Origin: Aureispira sp050633105
GTDB taxonomy: Bacteria; Bacteroidota; Bacteroidia; Chitinophagales; Saprospiraceae
Reading direction: 5' to 3'
NCBI GenBank assembly: GCA_050633105.1
Contig: JBOEFW010000056.1
Location: forward strand, 1-64,000
Length of the DNA stretch: 64,000 bases
Shown here: positions 54,101-60,331 of the stretch, one piece after another
Position numbering within the stretch: position 1 is the stretch's first letter
Layout of the letters: each line of letters begins with the position of its first letter
The notes under the pieces: model-generated
Told to the model about the DNA's origin: nothing
Databases searched by the model: none
The model's input: the letters and a program-made list of their open reading frames with translations, nothing else
Program-made: the position numbers and the translations under genes

Positions 54101-56137
54101 GGTATACCAAACGGTTTGATCTGCGGTAAAACCAGAGGGCTGCGGCTCGCCAACAGCATCTGCACAGAAGTTATTTTGAGAGCCATGTGTTGTAATAGGA
54201 CTTGTTCCTATTGATGTTCCTGTTGGATCCCCCAAAGCTAGGGCATTACAAGGTTTATCATAAGGAGAGGCCAAATCGCGCGGATCACCAAATACCTCAA
54301 TATCAAAGGTCCCTTCTTGTAAGTCGGGATCAATTAGCGAACCTTCTCCATCTACTAAAATCCAGTATTCTCGTCCTGGTTGTAGGCATTCTACTTCCAT
54401 GTCTTCATCCCACAAAACACCAATGCCGCCATGTTCGGATTTTAACTCTATGGGAACACCTGTACAAACAGCTCCTGTCAAATCGTAAACGGCTACTTGT
54501 AAATCTATATTATCACCAGTGAGAACATTGCCATTGTCTAAGCGGATTTCCACTTTTCCAGAAGGAGGCGCAATAAAGGTGTACCAAACGCCTTGATCAT
54601 TTCCCCAATTGCTTGGAATTGGCTCAAAGATATTATCTGCACAATAGTTGTTTTGGTTATTAAGACCAACGGTTCCACCATTACCAGGTGCTCCTAAAGG
54701 AATGGCATCACAGATTAAATCATTAGGAGCAGGAGGGATGCCTCCATCGCGGACAGTAATATCAAAAATACCATCTACATTGAGTGGAGAACCATCTACT
54801 AAAATCCAGTAGTTATCTCCTGGGGTTAAACAACGGACATTAAGTTCTTCTCCAAATAAACCAGGAGTATAATCTGACGCAATAAAATCAAGCGTTCCTG
54901 TACAAGCATTGTTGTTGGTCCCATAAATCGCCAATTGTAAATCAATCGGGTCATTGGATAAAGGAAGTAAAGGATCACTATCCGCTTCTATAATCACATG
55001 TCCTGTAGGAGGCGCTTGGAAACGGAACCAAACGGTTTTGTCAGAACTCCACGCTCCTGGATTAGGGTCATTGGTATTGGTGGCACAAACGTTCGAACGA
55101 CTAAGATTGGGGGTAGCGACGGAACCACCTGCTGGAACCGCTCCTAAGAATTCTGCATCACAGATTTCATCGGCAGCTTGCAAGACTCCTGCATCAACTA
55201 CTTGTAAACCAAAGTAGCCTTCTTGTCCGCCAGTATTAATAAGATTGGTGCGTTCTCCATCTACTAATATAAAATAGGTGGTATTGGGTTGTAAGCAATT
55301 GATGGATAAATCTTCATCATTGAGTAAGCCTAAACCGATATAACTATCCTCTAATAAAGTCAGAGCGCCTGAGCACGTTCCATTACTGGATTCATACAAG
55401 GCCAACTGTAAATCGATATCGTTTCCTAAATTCTGAGGATCACTTTCTGCTTCTATTTGTATAACAGCAGCAGGCGTAGCGCTTGTGGTAAATTGAAGCC
55501 AGACTCCTTGGTCGTTGTTATTGCCCCAAGGGCTAGGGTCTCCTATGTTGTCGGCACAAAAGTTACCGTACGTACTCAAGCTTCGATTACCAATGGTACT
55601 ACTAGAATTGAGGGTACCTAAGTTAACCGCATTACATATCGTATTGTAAGCACTCCCTGGGAGGGTGAAACTTCCTGTTGCAGTAATACTGAAATTGACT
55701 GTCGCACTACTAGACCCATTTACTGAAAGGGTATAGTTTAAGGTATTTCCTATAGCAGGGGTCGCAAAGTTTTGACAGATTTGCTCCAAGCAACTTTCAT
55801 TAACAATACAAGCAGTTCCATCATCTTCAAAAGCGCGCAAACAAATGGGCAATGTTGCGGGATACCTATTGGTACAATTGAATACTTCAGAATATTGTGT
55901 ATTGGGAGCATCGTTAAAACAAAGCCCACGTCTTGGATAGGTCGTATAACCTTGACCATCAATTTCTACACGCCAGTGAGGCTCTGGTGCTCCACCAAAA
56001 AAACCATCCGTACAAGTGGTGGTAGAACTACCGCTTGTAATACGGACCGTTAAGGTAACTTGAGCGACAAGTGTGCTAGAAGCGGTTAATAAAATACCTA
56101 AAAGGCCAAAAAGTAAAAGTGGTCTATGGTTCCACAT
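45158..56137 (-). CDS. Giant SprB-repeat surface adhesin, T9SS type B
   Basis: A 3659-aa exported protein. Signal peptide 1-25 (FGLLGILLTASSTLVA-Q). An N-terminal Cys-rich domain (about 26-155) is followed by eight similar domains of about 140-155 residues (from 162 to about 1390) with the pattern ICDA.-LG...NxCA...DQTVWYTFVAP.SG.V.I...DLQLAVY.S.N.TCTG...CL.PG..Y.I.VDGS...G.FDI, resembling pre-peptidase C-terminal (PPC) domains, and two divergent ones (about 1392-1700). Then come 23 SprB repeats (about 1701-3479), an Ig-like segment with CTDCF (about 3480-3545), and the type B (CHU_C) sorting domain from about 3559 (VFVPDAFSPNGDRTNDVF...IFDRWGELV). SprB is the gliding adhesin of Flavobacterium johnsoniae; adhesion or gliding is likely here. 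It is monocistronic. Confidence 0.93.
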   Translation of the reverse strand: MWNHRPLLLFGLLGILLTASSTLVAQVTLTVRITSGSSTTTCTDGFFGGAPEPHWRVEIDGQGYTTYPRRGLCFNDAPNTQYSEVFNCTNRYPATLPICLRAFEDDGTACIVNESCLEQICQNFATPAIGNTLNYTLSVNGSSSATVNFSITATGSFTLPGSAYNTICNAVNLGTLNSSSTIGNRSLSTYGNFCADNIGDPSPWGNNNDQGVWLQFTTSATPAAVIQIEAESDPQNLGNDIDLQLALYESSNGTCSGALTLLEDSYIGLGLLNDEDLSINCLQPNTTYFILVDGERTNLINTGGQEGYFGLQVVDAGVLQAADEICDAEFLGAVPAGGSVATPNLSRSNVCATNTNDPNPGAWSSDKTVWFRFQAPPTGHVIIEADSDPLLPLSNDPIDLQLAIYGTNNNACTGTLDFIASDYTPGLFGEELNVRCLTPGDNYWILVDGSPLNVDGIFDITVRDGGIPPAPNDLICDAIPLGAPGNGGTVGLNNQNNYCADNIFEPIPSNWGNDQGVWYTFIAPPSGKVEIRLDNGNVLTGDNIDLQVAVYDLTGAVCTGVPIELKSEHGGIGVLWDEDMEVECLQPGREYWILVDGEGSLIDPDLQEGTFDIEVFGDPRDLASPYDKPCNALALGDPTGTSIGTSPITTHGSQNNFCADAVGEPQPSGFTADQTVWYTFVAPSTGNVNIDLTSDDVLNGTDPINLQIAVWETPGCTGPWREEVSGDDLIYDVDLDVFCLTPGQVYYIQVDGSPPTILGGEEGYFDITISEIPSIPVAPNDSICNAIALGNPFAGTVGVTNQQNLCADDLGDPNPSAFGTDQTVWYSFTTPATGGPFAVNIDATSSLPWPLGNRDAVDLQLAVFGSSNNTCTGTLTEVESGYSLLDLFDERLNVACLEENKTYFVMVDGSFLDVQGYFDISISAAASVPIPTNDLICQHEDLGTVPIGGNINNGVNYYNFCADVEPGEPSPFGIEQTVWFSFVAPNHTGLNATSNVTISVESDPAGVGNTVDLQLAVYESSNNTCTGAMNLLEDGSDDPTFSFDAEVNVTCLYPGRRYWVQVDGSIINQEGYFQIEIEDDGAGFRPPYNFICTAEPLGVVPNGGNINNGVNYTNLCSDTEAGEPNPNAFSIDKTVWFTFTAPASGNVTIQAENDPNNIGDEIDLQLALYYSVNNTCSGPFLEVDSDHDLFNKDESLTVDCLEAGRLYFLQVDGSNGAFGDEDGWFTLEVIDDGGTSSFPYNNNICDAYNFGIPSAPQNLTNESNECANVELGEPGAGGYASHTVWYEFVAPPSGRVEIEVNSSNIFLGMDPEVRLFSSSNNTCTGNLSQIERSNLPTALIPENIEANCLISGNTYFIQVDGSNLVIEGQFDISIEAIFPNYGTGLAGDPEPSNNACDSAITLPVQTQSCLNGAGSFSNLNYGYPTITYNPAFAQGCGGNCGATWYQFTMPASGNAVIEGSDDNIGGGIIGDFSDLVVAAYSGSCNNLTPIDCDQGGLTSDVSFQVAAAPGTTIWLQVFNDDGEDEGEEYQLCISEGCGFDDCLNALAVPMLPNVPYCFNTAGASGEDVAGGSAGYFECSEGDNPENSVYYYFVSDCNGSDVTLSVINAVSNGNCILGITPTDGFNISLFQDATPCDNNPDTLVDCQTFTSCNVQPFNWNQTYTGLSPNTPYIIQIDGGFGNLGGDNVGEIMITTTTDPVVSPVSTPLSCSGLNDGTASAVTQGGVGPFTFLWSNNSTDSTAINLAAGTYFVTVTGSNGCFDTASVVVGNSTLLIATITNSSDASCGNSCDGQASVTALGGSVATTYTYLWSDPAAQTTATASNLCAGTYMVTVYDDNACFDTTSVIINEPTPVLLQVDSIQNIACNGVCNGQISLSASGGTVIGIYQYNWSTGATTAQISNLCAGSYSVTVSDDNGCTDTLTIDILQPSSVALTLTQQNNIACNGDSTGSIVVIANNGTPNYTYSLFTTMGLTSSNTTGSFGNLPAQAYGVLVQDASGCTDSIPVVLTEPLPLVLNLVSSSNISCFGATDGSITVQGSGGAAPYRYSSDGINFSSNNAFTNLTARAYSITIRDSFNCSTTLHLNLSEPAAIVLTNTNQTDASCGACDGTATVNASGGITPLTYLWTSGEVTAIATALCAGSNEVTVTDNNGCTATLAFNIGNASGFTATASVNQPISCFGTCDGAVSVNAPVGGGSFTTLWNTGATNDSLQNLCAGVYTATVTDASGCFVIQSINLMAPDSLTALAATLQDVSCVGNSDGQATVTINGGTLPYTILWDDNSATATNNSLAAGPHNVTITDANGCMATASTIIGSPTALAITLQNTTASNCGSTGCDGSATAVVSGGQAPYTYLWDNGNTNPTPNDLCPNFNGVTVTDANGCTISASVLIPANSSLNLALTGAVDPSCYLACTGNLTVAASGGNTTSPYTFQWDDPANQTTATANNLCAGTYRVTVTDRDGCSAAGAFTLSQPDSLTIDLTPIAASCAGVNNGSINSLVQGGTSPYNYQWSSGTTTATLSNVAAGTYNLTVTDANGCLATASAIVLDADSLLTTTTIASPYNGQQISCANGNDGQATITVTGGTAPYTYLWINGATTATVTGLQASTYPVTVTDANGCTAVDSVTLMHPDQIVINTQAISSYNGYNISCYDSNDGIVATTVTGGTGTYTYLWSDGQTGDTATSLNRGTYALTVTDINGCFTVVTDSLTGPDRLGDTIITLQAVSCFGGNDGAAMVLPTGGIAPYSYNWSTGSSNATANNLPTGWHTVTITDSNACFLIDSVYIQEPSSLVSSLSATTTNCATSADGSATATASGGTLPYQFLWSTMATSATINNVAAGTYSVTITDANTCTLVDSITVTSPTAIVAAAQQTQHVSCPGIADAGASASATGGTAPYTFLWSTGATNAIIQNIPAGTYQVTITDSKGCTDTASVVIVNPAALQLNAAADLIYNGQAISCAGAVDGQATVTVTGGTGPYTYLWPDGQTTATAIGLGAQQYWVSVTDANGCSDTAQVQLTAPIAISITANLTGAISCAGGNDGSALANALGGTRPYHYVWSTGDTTAATNSLTVGSHQVTVTDANGCFATTSVNLGEPNPIVLIGSSNNVSCFGGSDGTVNVFAQAGTIPYSYVWTGGQTTATATALTAGVYYVTVTDANGCSQIDSQIITQPTPIAISFSNIIDIDCVNNLTGSATATVTGGVGPYRYQWNGLPNASTTSTTLLYGWNELVVADANGCSQLDSVFINTPNPMITTAIALDAGCFGALDGEGAVTVSGGTPPYQFLWSTGATASAINNLGAGIYRVTVTDSIGCLTIETIVIDQNDPLQASFSQVTQSDCNNGTEGSITALVQGGVAPYLFDWSNGQQMTDSSTTTISNLAAGNYFLTLTDQDNCSTTLDTRILDPARLSATIKGSVLKCFGDTDGRVNVVASGGTPPYFYSLNGGSVQSSGNFTNLTAGLYNIVVSDAGGCFFNTSTTVAQGDSILLEVTADQSILYGETVQLFVRLPINAPTNPIITWTPTNGLSCTDCFQPVAQPSRSTLYTVSVTGDEGCVSSADIFVEVDNDNGVFVPDAFSPNGDRTNDVFMLYSSGAVEEIEEFMIFDRWGELVCQHKNVAPNYPAYGWDGTFLGTPMGMGVFVYYIKVRYFDGKTEILKGDVTLMR
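45161..45460 (-). other. T9SS type B (CHU_C) sorting domain of the adhesin
   Basis: Encodes about the last 100 residues: GVFVPDAFSPNGDRTNDVF, MIFDRWGELVCQHKN, GWDGTFLGTPMGMGVFVYYIKV and KGDVTLMR, the hallmark pattern of gliding-motility-associated C-terminal domains. Confidence 0.92.
45700..51036 (-). repeat. 23 SprB repeats within the adhesin
   Basis: Counted by eye: 23 units of 70-82 residues, each with a core like SCFGGNDGSATV..GGT.PYTYLWS.GATT.T..NL.AGTYTVTVTDANGC. Each unit has two Cys, one near the start and one in the NGC motif, likely a disulfide. The units are degenerate at the base level, so recent expansion is not obvious. Confidence 0.88.
51037..55650 (-). repeat. PPC-like tandem domains within the adhesin
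   Basis: Eight close copies and two divergent copies. Conserved points are the CA before the DP/EP turn, the VWY.F strand, DLQLAVY, TCTG and the CL.PG..Y...VDG strand. Short stretches repeat almost exactly, e.g. GGNINNGVNY in copies 6 and 7. Domain naming is by resemblance. Confidence 0.75.
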
Positions 56138-56462
56138 AAGTATTGGTTTCTTTCTCTATAAAGGAGGTTTCGGGTAATAAAAGTGCCTTATTTTCTAATG
56201 GATAATAATGGGCAGCTTAGCTAATATACAACCTTTTAACGAAAGATAGGAGCTTTTATGTTATCTGGACGGGGTAGAATGTGGTAAAAAAGACAAGAAG
56301 AGGAAGGGTTGAATTTAATTTAGAATTACTTTTTTATTGTTATAATGAAATGACTAGTGGTTAAATAAGGTGTTGTTTTATTTTTTGGTAAAAAATAAGG
56401 TCTGTTAATACATGTTGTGTATTAACAGACCTTAGTAGGGGGCGTAATAAGATAGACAGCAC
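56138..56462. other. Adhesin upstream region and dbpA 3' region
   Basis: 325 nt without a gene. The half next to the adhesin should hold its promoter; only a near-match TATCTTTC (complement, around 56241-56248) was seen. The other half contains the dbpA terminator. Confidence 0.4.
56391..56434 (-). terminator. Rho-independent terminator of dbpA
   Basis: A 16-bp perfect stem (56396-56411 with 56419-56434) and 7-nt loop. On the minus strand it is followed by five U (complement of 56391-56395). Confidence 0.9.
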
Positions 56463-57785
56463 TTAGCGCGCCAATTCCACCACTACTTGTTGTTTTTTGA
56501 TTCTTTTTTTATGCAGGTTGCGAATGACTTGTTCTACTCGATTACTTCGAACGGCCGCATAAGAGCGATATTCTTTGACCACAACCAAGCCCAATTCGTC
56601 TTTGTTAAGACCACCTTTCTTGAAAAGCGCCCCAACAAGGTCAAATTTGTTGATTTTATTTTTTTTGCCAGCACTGATGTAGAGTGTTTCCCAAGTAGGA
56701 GGAGGGAGAGGAGCAATTTCTGTCGGTAGTTCAATATACTCTAGACGCTCATCTAAATACTCCCGCCAAGGTTTGTCCTCTTCTAATAACACATAAGCGG
56801 TACCTGTTGCTTCCATACGAGCCGTACGACCATTCCTGTGAATGAATTCTGGTTCAGAGTGTGGTAATTGGTAATGAATGATGTGTTTGATGCTTGGAAT
56901 ATCTAAACCACGGGCGGCTAAATCAGTGGTCACTAAAATATTATGACTGCCATTCCTAAATCGAATAAGGGCTAATTCTCTATCTTTTTGTTCTAAATCA
57001 CCATGAAAAGTACCGTGGGTAATGTTCAATTGGTCTAGCCAATCGCTCACTTGACTTATAATTGCTTTTTGGTTGCAAAAAATTAAGGTTGCTTCTCGGC
57101 CAACCCATTGTACTAACCGTAAGAAATCTTCTTTTCGTTGTTTGCCTTTGGTAAGAATGGCTTTAATTCCTAGTCCTTCATCAACAGGGCGCTTGGTTGA
57201 AAAGTCTAAATGAATAGGATCTTGAAGGACCAAAAATTCTGGGAGAGCAACAGCATTGGTGGCAGAGGTCAAAAAATGTTGTTTAACCTGTGGTAATGCT
57301 TCTACAATAGCTGCCATATCTTTTTCAAAACCCAATTCTAAGGATTTATCAAACTCATCCAAGACCAAATGACTAATGCTTTCTGTAGTAATGCTTCCTC
57401 TTCTCAAGTGGTCAGCAATACGTCCAGGTGTTCCTACTAAAACAGTAGGTGGTGTTTGCAGGTTTTTGAGTTCAATGGCAATCGGATGACCACCATAACA
57501 GCAGTTGATTTTATGGCCTGTTTGCAAACTTCTAAATACTTGATCGATCTGCAACGCCAATTCTCTGGATGGAGCTAGAATTAAGACTTGTGTTGCAGGG
57601 GTGGAGGTATCTTGTAATTGTTCGAGTACCCCTAAAAGAAAGGCCAGTGTTTTTCCTGAACCTGTTGGAGAGTGCAGCAATACATCTTTTTGCAAGATAG
57701 CGGTTTCCATAAAGGAAAGCTGCATTGGATTGAGCTTGTCTATGCCTAAGCGTTGCAAGTAAGAAGTTAGTGGTAAATTGCTCAT
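56463..57785 (-). CDS. dbpA: DEAD-box RNA helicase, DbpA type
   Basis: A 440-aa ATP-dependent RNA helicase. Motifs: Q-motif region (NPMQ, 19-22), Walker A SPTGSGKT (39-46), PSRELA (72-77), TPGR (119-122), DEFD (143-146, in place of DEAD), SAT (174-176), ARGLD and HRNGRTAR. The C-terminal about 75 residues (TLYISAGKKNKINKFDLVGALFKKGGLNKDELGLVVVKEYRSYAAV) are a DbpA RNA-binding domain, which in E. coli recognises hairpin 92 of 23S rRNA. The role is therefore late 50S assembly. The enzyme is complete; DEFD is a tolerated variant. Confidence 0.93.
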   Translation of the reverse strand: MSNLPLTSYLQRLGIDKLNPMQLSFMETAILQKDVLLHSPTGSGKTLAFLLGVLEQLQDTSTPATQVLILAPSRELALQIDQVFRSLQTGHKINCCYGGHPIAIELKNLQTPPTVLVGTPGRIADHLRRGSITTESISHLVLDEFDKSLELGFEKDMAAIVEALPQVKQHFLTSATNAVALPEFLVLQDPIHLDFSTKRPVDEGLGIKAILTKGKQRKEDFLRLVQWVGREATLIFCNQKAIISQVSDWLDQLNITHGTFHGDLEQKDRELALIRFRNGSHNILVTTDLAARGLDIPSIKHIIHYQLPHSEPEFIHRNGRTARMEATGTAYVLLEEDKPWREYLDERLEYIELPTEIAPLPPPTWETLYISAGKKNKINKFDLVGALFKKGGLNKDELGLVVVKEYRSYAAVRSNRVEQVIRNLHKKRIKKQQVVVELAR

Positions 57786-57868
57786 AATAGAATGGTATAA
57801 AATTGATTACTCTATGCTACAATGAATAATTAATTCGCAAGAGTAGTTGATGGTTGTCGTATAAAAAA

Positions 57869-58672
57869 TTAAAGATGGTAAGGCAAGGGACGTAAGCGGT
57901 ACCCTTTCTTTTTGAGAAGGCGCAATACTCCTTTTTGCCCAGCTAAGTGCCCTGCTCCAATTGCTGCAAAAAGCGTTTGTTCTTGGGTGTAAGCTTCAAA
58001 TCGATCTGCCATTTTTTGATTGCGTTCATACAATAAAACCCGACGCATACTGCCAATAGAACGTTTACTTTGTTGGTATAAGCCGTTCATATCTCCTTTG
58101 AAATAAGCGGCGGTTGTTTTTTGTAAGGTGCGTTTATAACGTTTAAAATTAGTGGCGACTTGCTTTAACGCACGGTATTGTTCGGCTAAGTTAAAATGCT
58201 GAAAAACATCCAATTGTTCCTGAAATGTTTCTAAGCCTAGTATTTTTTTGCCTGCTTGTAGAGCTAGATCGTACAATAACTTGTCTAAAGCTACATTCTG
58301 CTCGGTACTTAATTGAGCTTCTGCCAATAAATTAAGTAAGAGCATAGGAGAGCGCTGGTCAAAAACTTCCAATGGTTGATGAGTCTCCTTCGCGACTACT
58401 TTTGCTAATTTTTTATAAATACTAGGAGACAATGCGGTATGTAACCCTACACCTTCAGGAAGCTGAGAAGCTTGTTCTAATTGACTGAAATTGGCTTCTT
58501 GAAAGTCAAACTCGGCAGCAAAGGCATCGCATTGATGAAGATAAGTTGTCAACTTATCAATAGAAGAAAAAACACGCTCGTCTCTGACATGCATGGTGCC
58601 AAAAAGATAAGAGGGCGCAGAATGTTGGGGGAGCTGTAACTCCCAAAGCAAGCTGTTACTAGAGGTACTCAT
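57869..58672 (-). CDS. TraB/GumN family protein
   Basis: A 267-aa protein with the two family signatures: GTMH (residues 25-28, YLFGTMHVRDER) and GAGH near the C-terminus (FAAIGAGHLAGQKGVLRLLKKKGY). These His residues are thought to bind metal in a putative metalloprotease fold (TIKI/TraB). No signal peptide is seen, although many relatives are exported. Its ATG overlaps the stop of the upstream 148-aa membrane protein by 1 nt (TAATG), so translation is coupled. Substrate unknown. Confidence 0.88.
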   Translation of the reverse strand: MSTSSNSLLWELQLPQHSAPSYLFGTMHVRDERVFSSIDKLTTYLHQCDAFAAEFDFQEANFSQLEQASQLPEGVGLHTALSPSIYKKLAKVVAKETHQPLEVFDQRSPMLLLNLLAEAQLSTEQNVALDKLLYDLALQAGKKILGLETFQEQLDVFQHFNLAEQYRALKQVATNFKRYKRTLQKTTAAYFKGDMNGLYQQSKRSIGSMRRVLLYERNQKMADRFEAYTQEQTLFAAIGAGHLAGQKGVLRLLKKKGYRLRPLPYHL

Positions 58673-59118
58673 TAAGATGGAGAACTGGGGACAATCGTTA
58701 AAATAGTTTTAGAATTAGGGGTATAGGTAATGGTCACTTCATGAGGAGGTTCTATACTGTGGTATAAAGATTTAGTGATCTCAAAATCTTCCTCCTCCGT
58801 ATAACAATAATAATAGGGTTGCAAACGATTGATTTTACTAATATCCTTGGCATAAATAACAGTCGTGAGGACCAGTTTTTGTTTTTCTTGCAAATCCAAA
58901 CGAAGTAATTTGGCGCGTTGAAAATAACGCCAAGGGTAATACCAAAGGCCAATAGACAAAATAAGGGCAATCACTAAAGCTCCTGGTCGCCGCAAAGCAA
59001 AGTAGAAAAACCAACTTAAGAGTATCAAAATAATAGCCATAGTGAGGTAGTAACGCTGTTGTTGTTCACAGTGTAATAGTATCTTACTAAGATATTCTTG
59101 TTCTGTATTGTCAATCAT
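58672..59118 (-). CDS. Small membrane protein upstream of TraB-like gene
   Basis: A 148-aa protein of unknown function. Two adjacent transmembrane helices (about 23-41, YLTMAIILILLSWFFYFAL; about 46-61, ALVIALILSIGLWYYP) are followed by a cytoplasmic or periplasmic domain of about 85 residues with a beta-rich pattern (KLVLTTVIYAKDISKI, HEVTITYTPNSKTILTIVPSS). Translationally coupled to the TraB/GumN gene by a 1-nt overlap, suggesting the two products work together at the membrane. Confidence 0.72.
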   Translation of the reverse strand: MIDNTEQEYLSKILLHCEQQQRYYLTMAIILILLSWFFYFALRRPGALVIALILSIGLWYYPWRYFQRAKLLRLDLQEKQKLVLTTVIYAKDISKINRLQPYYYCYTEEEDFEITKSLYHSIEPPHEVTITYTPNSKTILTIVPSSPS

Positions 59119-59322
59119 TTGTCACAAAAACTGTTGATCTCTTCAACTAATAAACAATGCAATTGGAATGCTGTTTTTTAAACGTATCCAGAGGTATAGT
59201 ACTCCTTTTCCCTTAAAGTACTGGCAAGATACGCTGTCCTTGGCATCTTTGTCTTATTTGAGGGATAAAAAGTGAAAGAAAACTGTTATTGTTTGAAAGA
59301 TTAGAAATAGTTGCTCCACTTT

Positions 59323-59424
59323 AGAGCATGTTTAAATTTGTTATNNNNNNNNNNNNNNNNNNNNNNNNNNNNNNNNNNNNNNNNNNNNNNNNNNNNNNNN
59401 NNNNNNAATTTTAAACAAACTCTT
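59323..59424. mobile_element. Probable unassembled insertion sequence at the gap
   Basis: The N run (59345-59406) is flanked by imperfect inverted repeats: left agagcatgtttaaattt (59323-59339), right read in reverse agagtttgtttaaaatt (59407-59423), about 14 of 18 positions matching. Outside them both sides carry TTA, a possible 3-bp target duplication. The pattern suits the two ends of an IS present in many copies and so not assembled. Family and contents are unknown. Confidence 0.5.
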
Positions 59425-59586
59425 AGAAGAAGTATACTTCGATTATCTTTTGAAAGAAATACTTCTAGGGCATTTGTTTATGAAAATGCTGCTTGGAACG
59501 ACCAATAACTTCGCTGAAAAATATTACTACTTGGACTAGTGCTTTGTTGCTTTAGTTTTTTGTGAATAAGTCGCTTAGCGGCTGTG

Positions 59587-59600
59587 AATCTATATAGATT
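59587..59600. promoter_or_regulatory. Palindromic candidate operator for the TetR gene
   Basis: AATCTATATAGATT is a perfect 14-nt palindrome 34 nt before the TetR ATG, a place and size that suit autoregulation by a TetR dimer. Chance occurrence in AT-rich DNA is possible. Confidence 0.4.
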
Positions 59601-59623
59601 TTAATACTACATAATAAGGAAAG

Positions 59624-59629
59624 AAGGAG
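59624..59629 (+). promoter_or_regulatory. Strong Shine-Dalgarno before the TetR gene
   Basis: AAGGAG, 5 nt before ATG 59635. This is unusual in this window, where most starts lack one, and it fixes the start. Confidence 0.65.
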
Positions 59630-59634
59630 ATTAG

Positions 59635-60228
59635 ATGGGACGAAAAAGTAAAGCGGAGGTCCGTAAGAAGGAGATCTTAGACAATTTTCATGTGATTTTA
59701 AAAGAAGAAGGATTTGAAAATGCTTCTATCGCAAAGGTTGCTAAACGTATGGAAGTGAATCCTAGTTTGTTGATTCATTATTATGGAACCAAAGAAAAAA
59801 TGGTTGTGTCTTTTGTAGACAACTTATTGGAGCAACACGAAAATAACTTCAGAACTGAAATTTTGGCAACAGAACAATCCAAGGCAACATTGGAAGAAGT
59901 GTTAGCAGCTCTCTTTGGGGAAGCGTGGTTGAATTATGCTGATCCTACTGTTTTTTACGCATTTTATTACCTATCGGCTAGAAATGAAGCGATTAAAAGT
60001 CGTTTTCAGCAAATGTACGGCACTTTTAGAACACTATTGCTTCCGTTGATTCGTACTTGGATGGAGGCTAAGAGAATTAAAGAAGACGACCCTGAAATGG
60101 TAGCTGATTATATTCTTATGATGAATGAGGGGCTTCTGTATTATGATAAATTAATGCGTGACCCGCAAGGGTTCAAGCGTCGAGTTTGTTACCTCAAGGA
60201 AGCGATTATCAAAACACTTACGACCTAG
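59635..60228 (+). CDS. TetR family transcriptional regulator
   Basis: A 197-aa regulator. The N-terminal TetR helix-turn-helix (about residues 9-55) reads EVRKKEILDNFHVILKEEGFENASIAKVAKRMEVNPSLLIHYYGTKEKM, followed by a helical ligand-binding domain. The length is typical. The ligand and targets are unknown. It converges on the AlkB-type monooxygenase gene, which ends 103 nt away, and might control it, but no shared promoter region exists between them. A palindrome at 59587-59600 may be its own operator. Confidence 0.92.
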   Translation: MGRKSKAEVRKKEILDNFHVILKEEGFENASIAKVAKRMEVNPSLLIHYYGTKEKMVVSFVDNLLEQHENNFRTEILATEQSKATLEEVLAALFGEAWLNYADPTVFYAFYYLSARNEAIKSRFQQMYGTFRTLLLPLIRTWMEAKRIKEDDPEMVADYILMMNEGLLYYDKLMRDPQGFKRRVCYLKEAIIKTLTT

Positions 60229-60331
60229 TTGATTATTTGCCTACAAGGCTATCTGTATTCTTTTTTTTAATTTAAAAAGAACAACTTTTAAGTACAATAT
60301 TTAGAAGCTGCTCTTGTTTTTGAGAGGAAGA

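Larger units (their letters stand above)
59119..59634. other. Intergenic region with assembly gap
   Basis: 516 nt without a credible gene, including the N run. A 65-aa frame across the N run is an artefact. The right part is the TetR upstream region. Confidence 0.6.

Noticed and set aside
59311..59508. 65-aa ORF spanning the N run
   Set aside because: It exists only because unknown bases are read as open codons.
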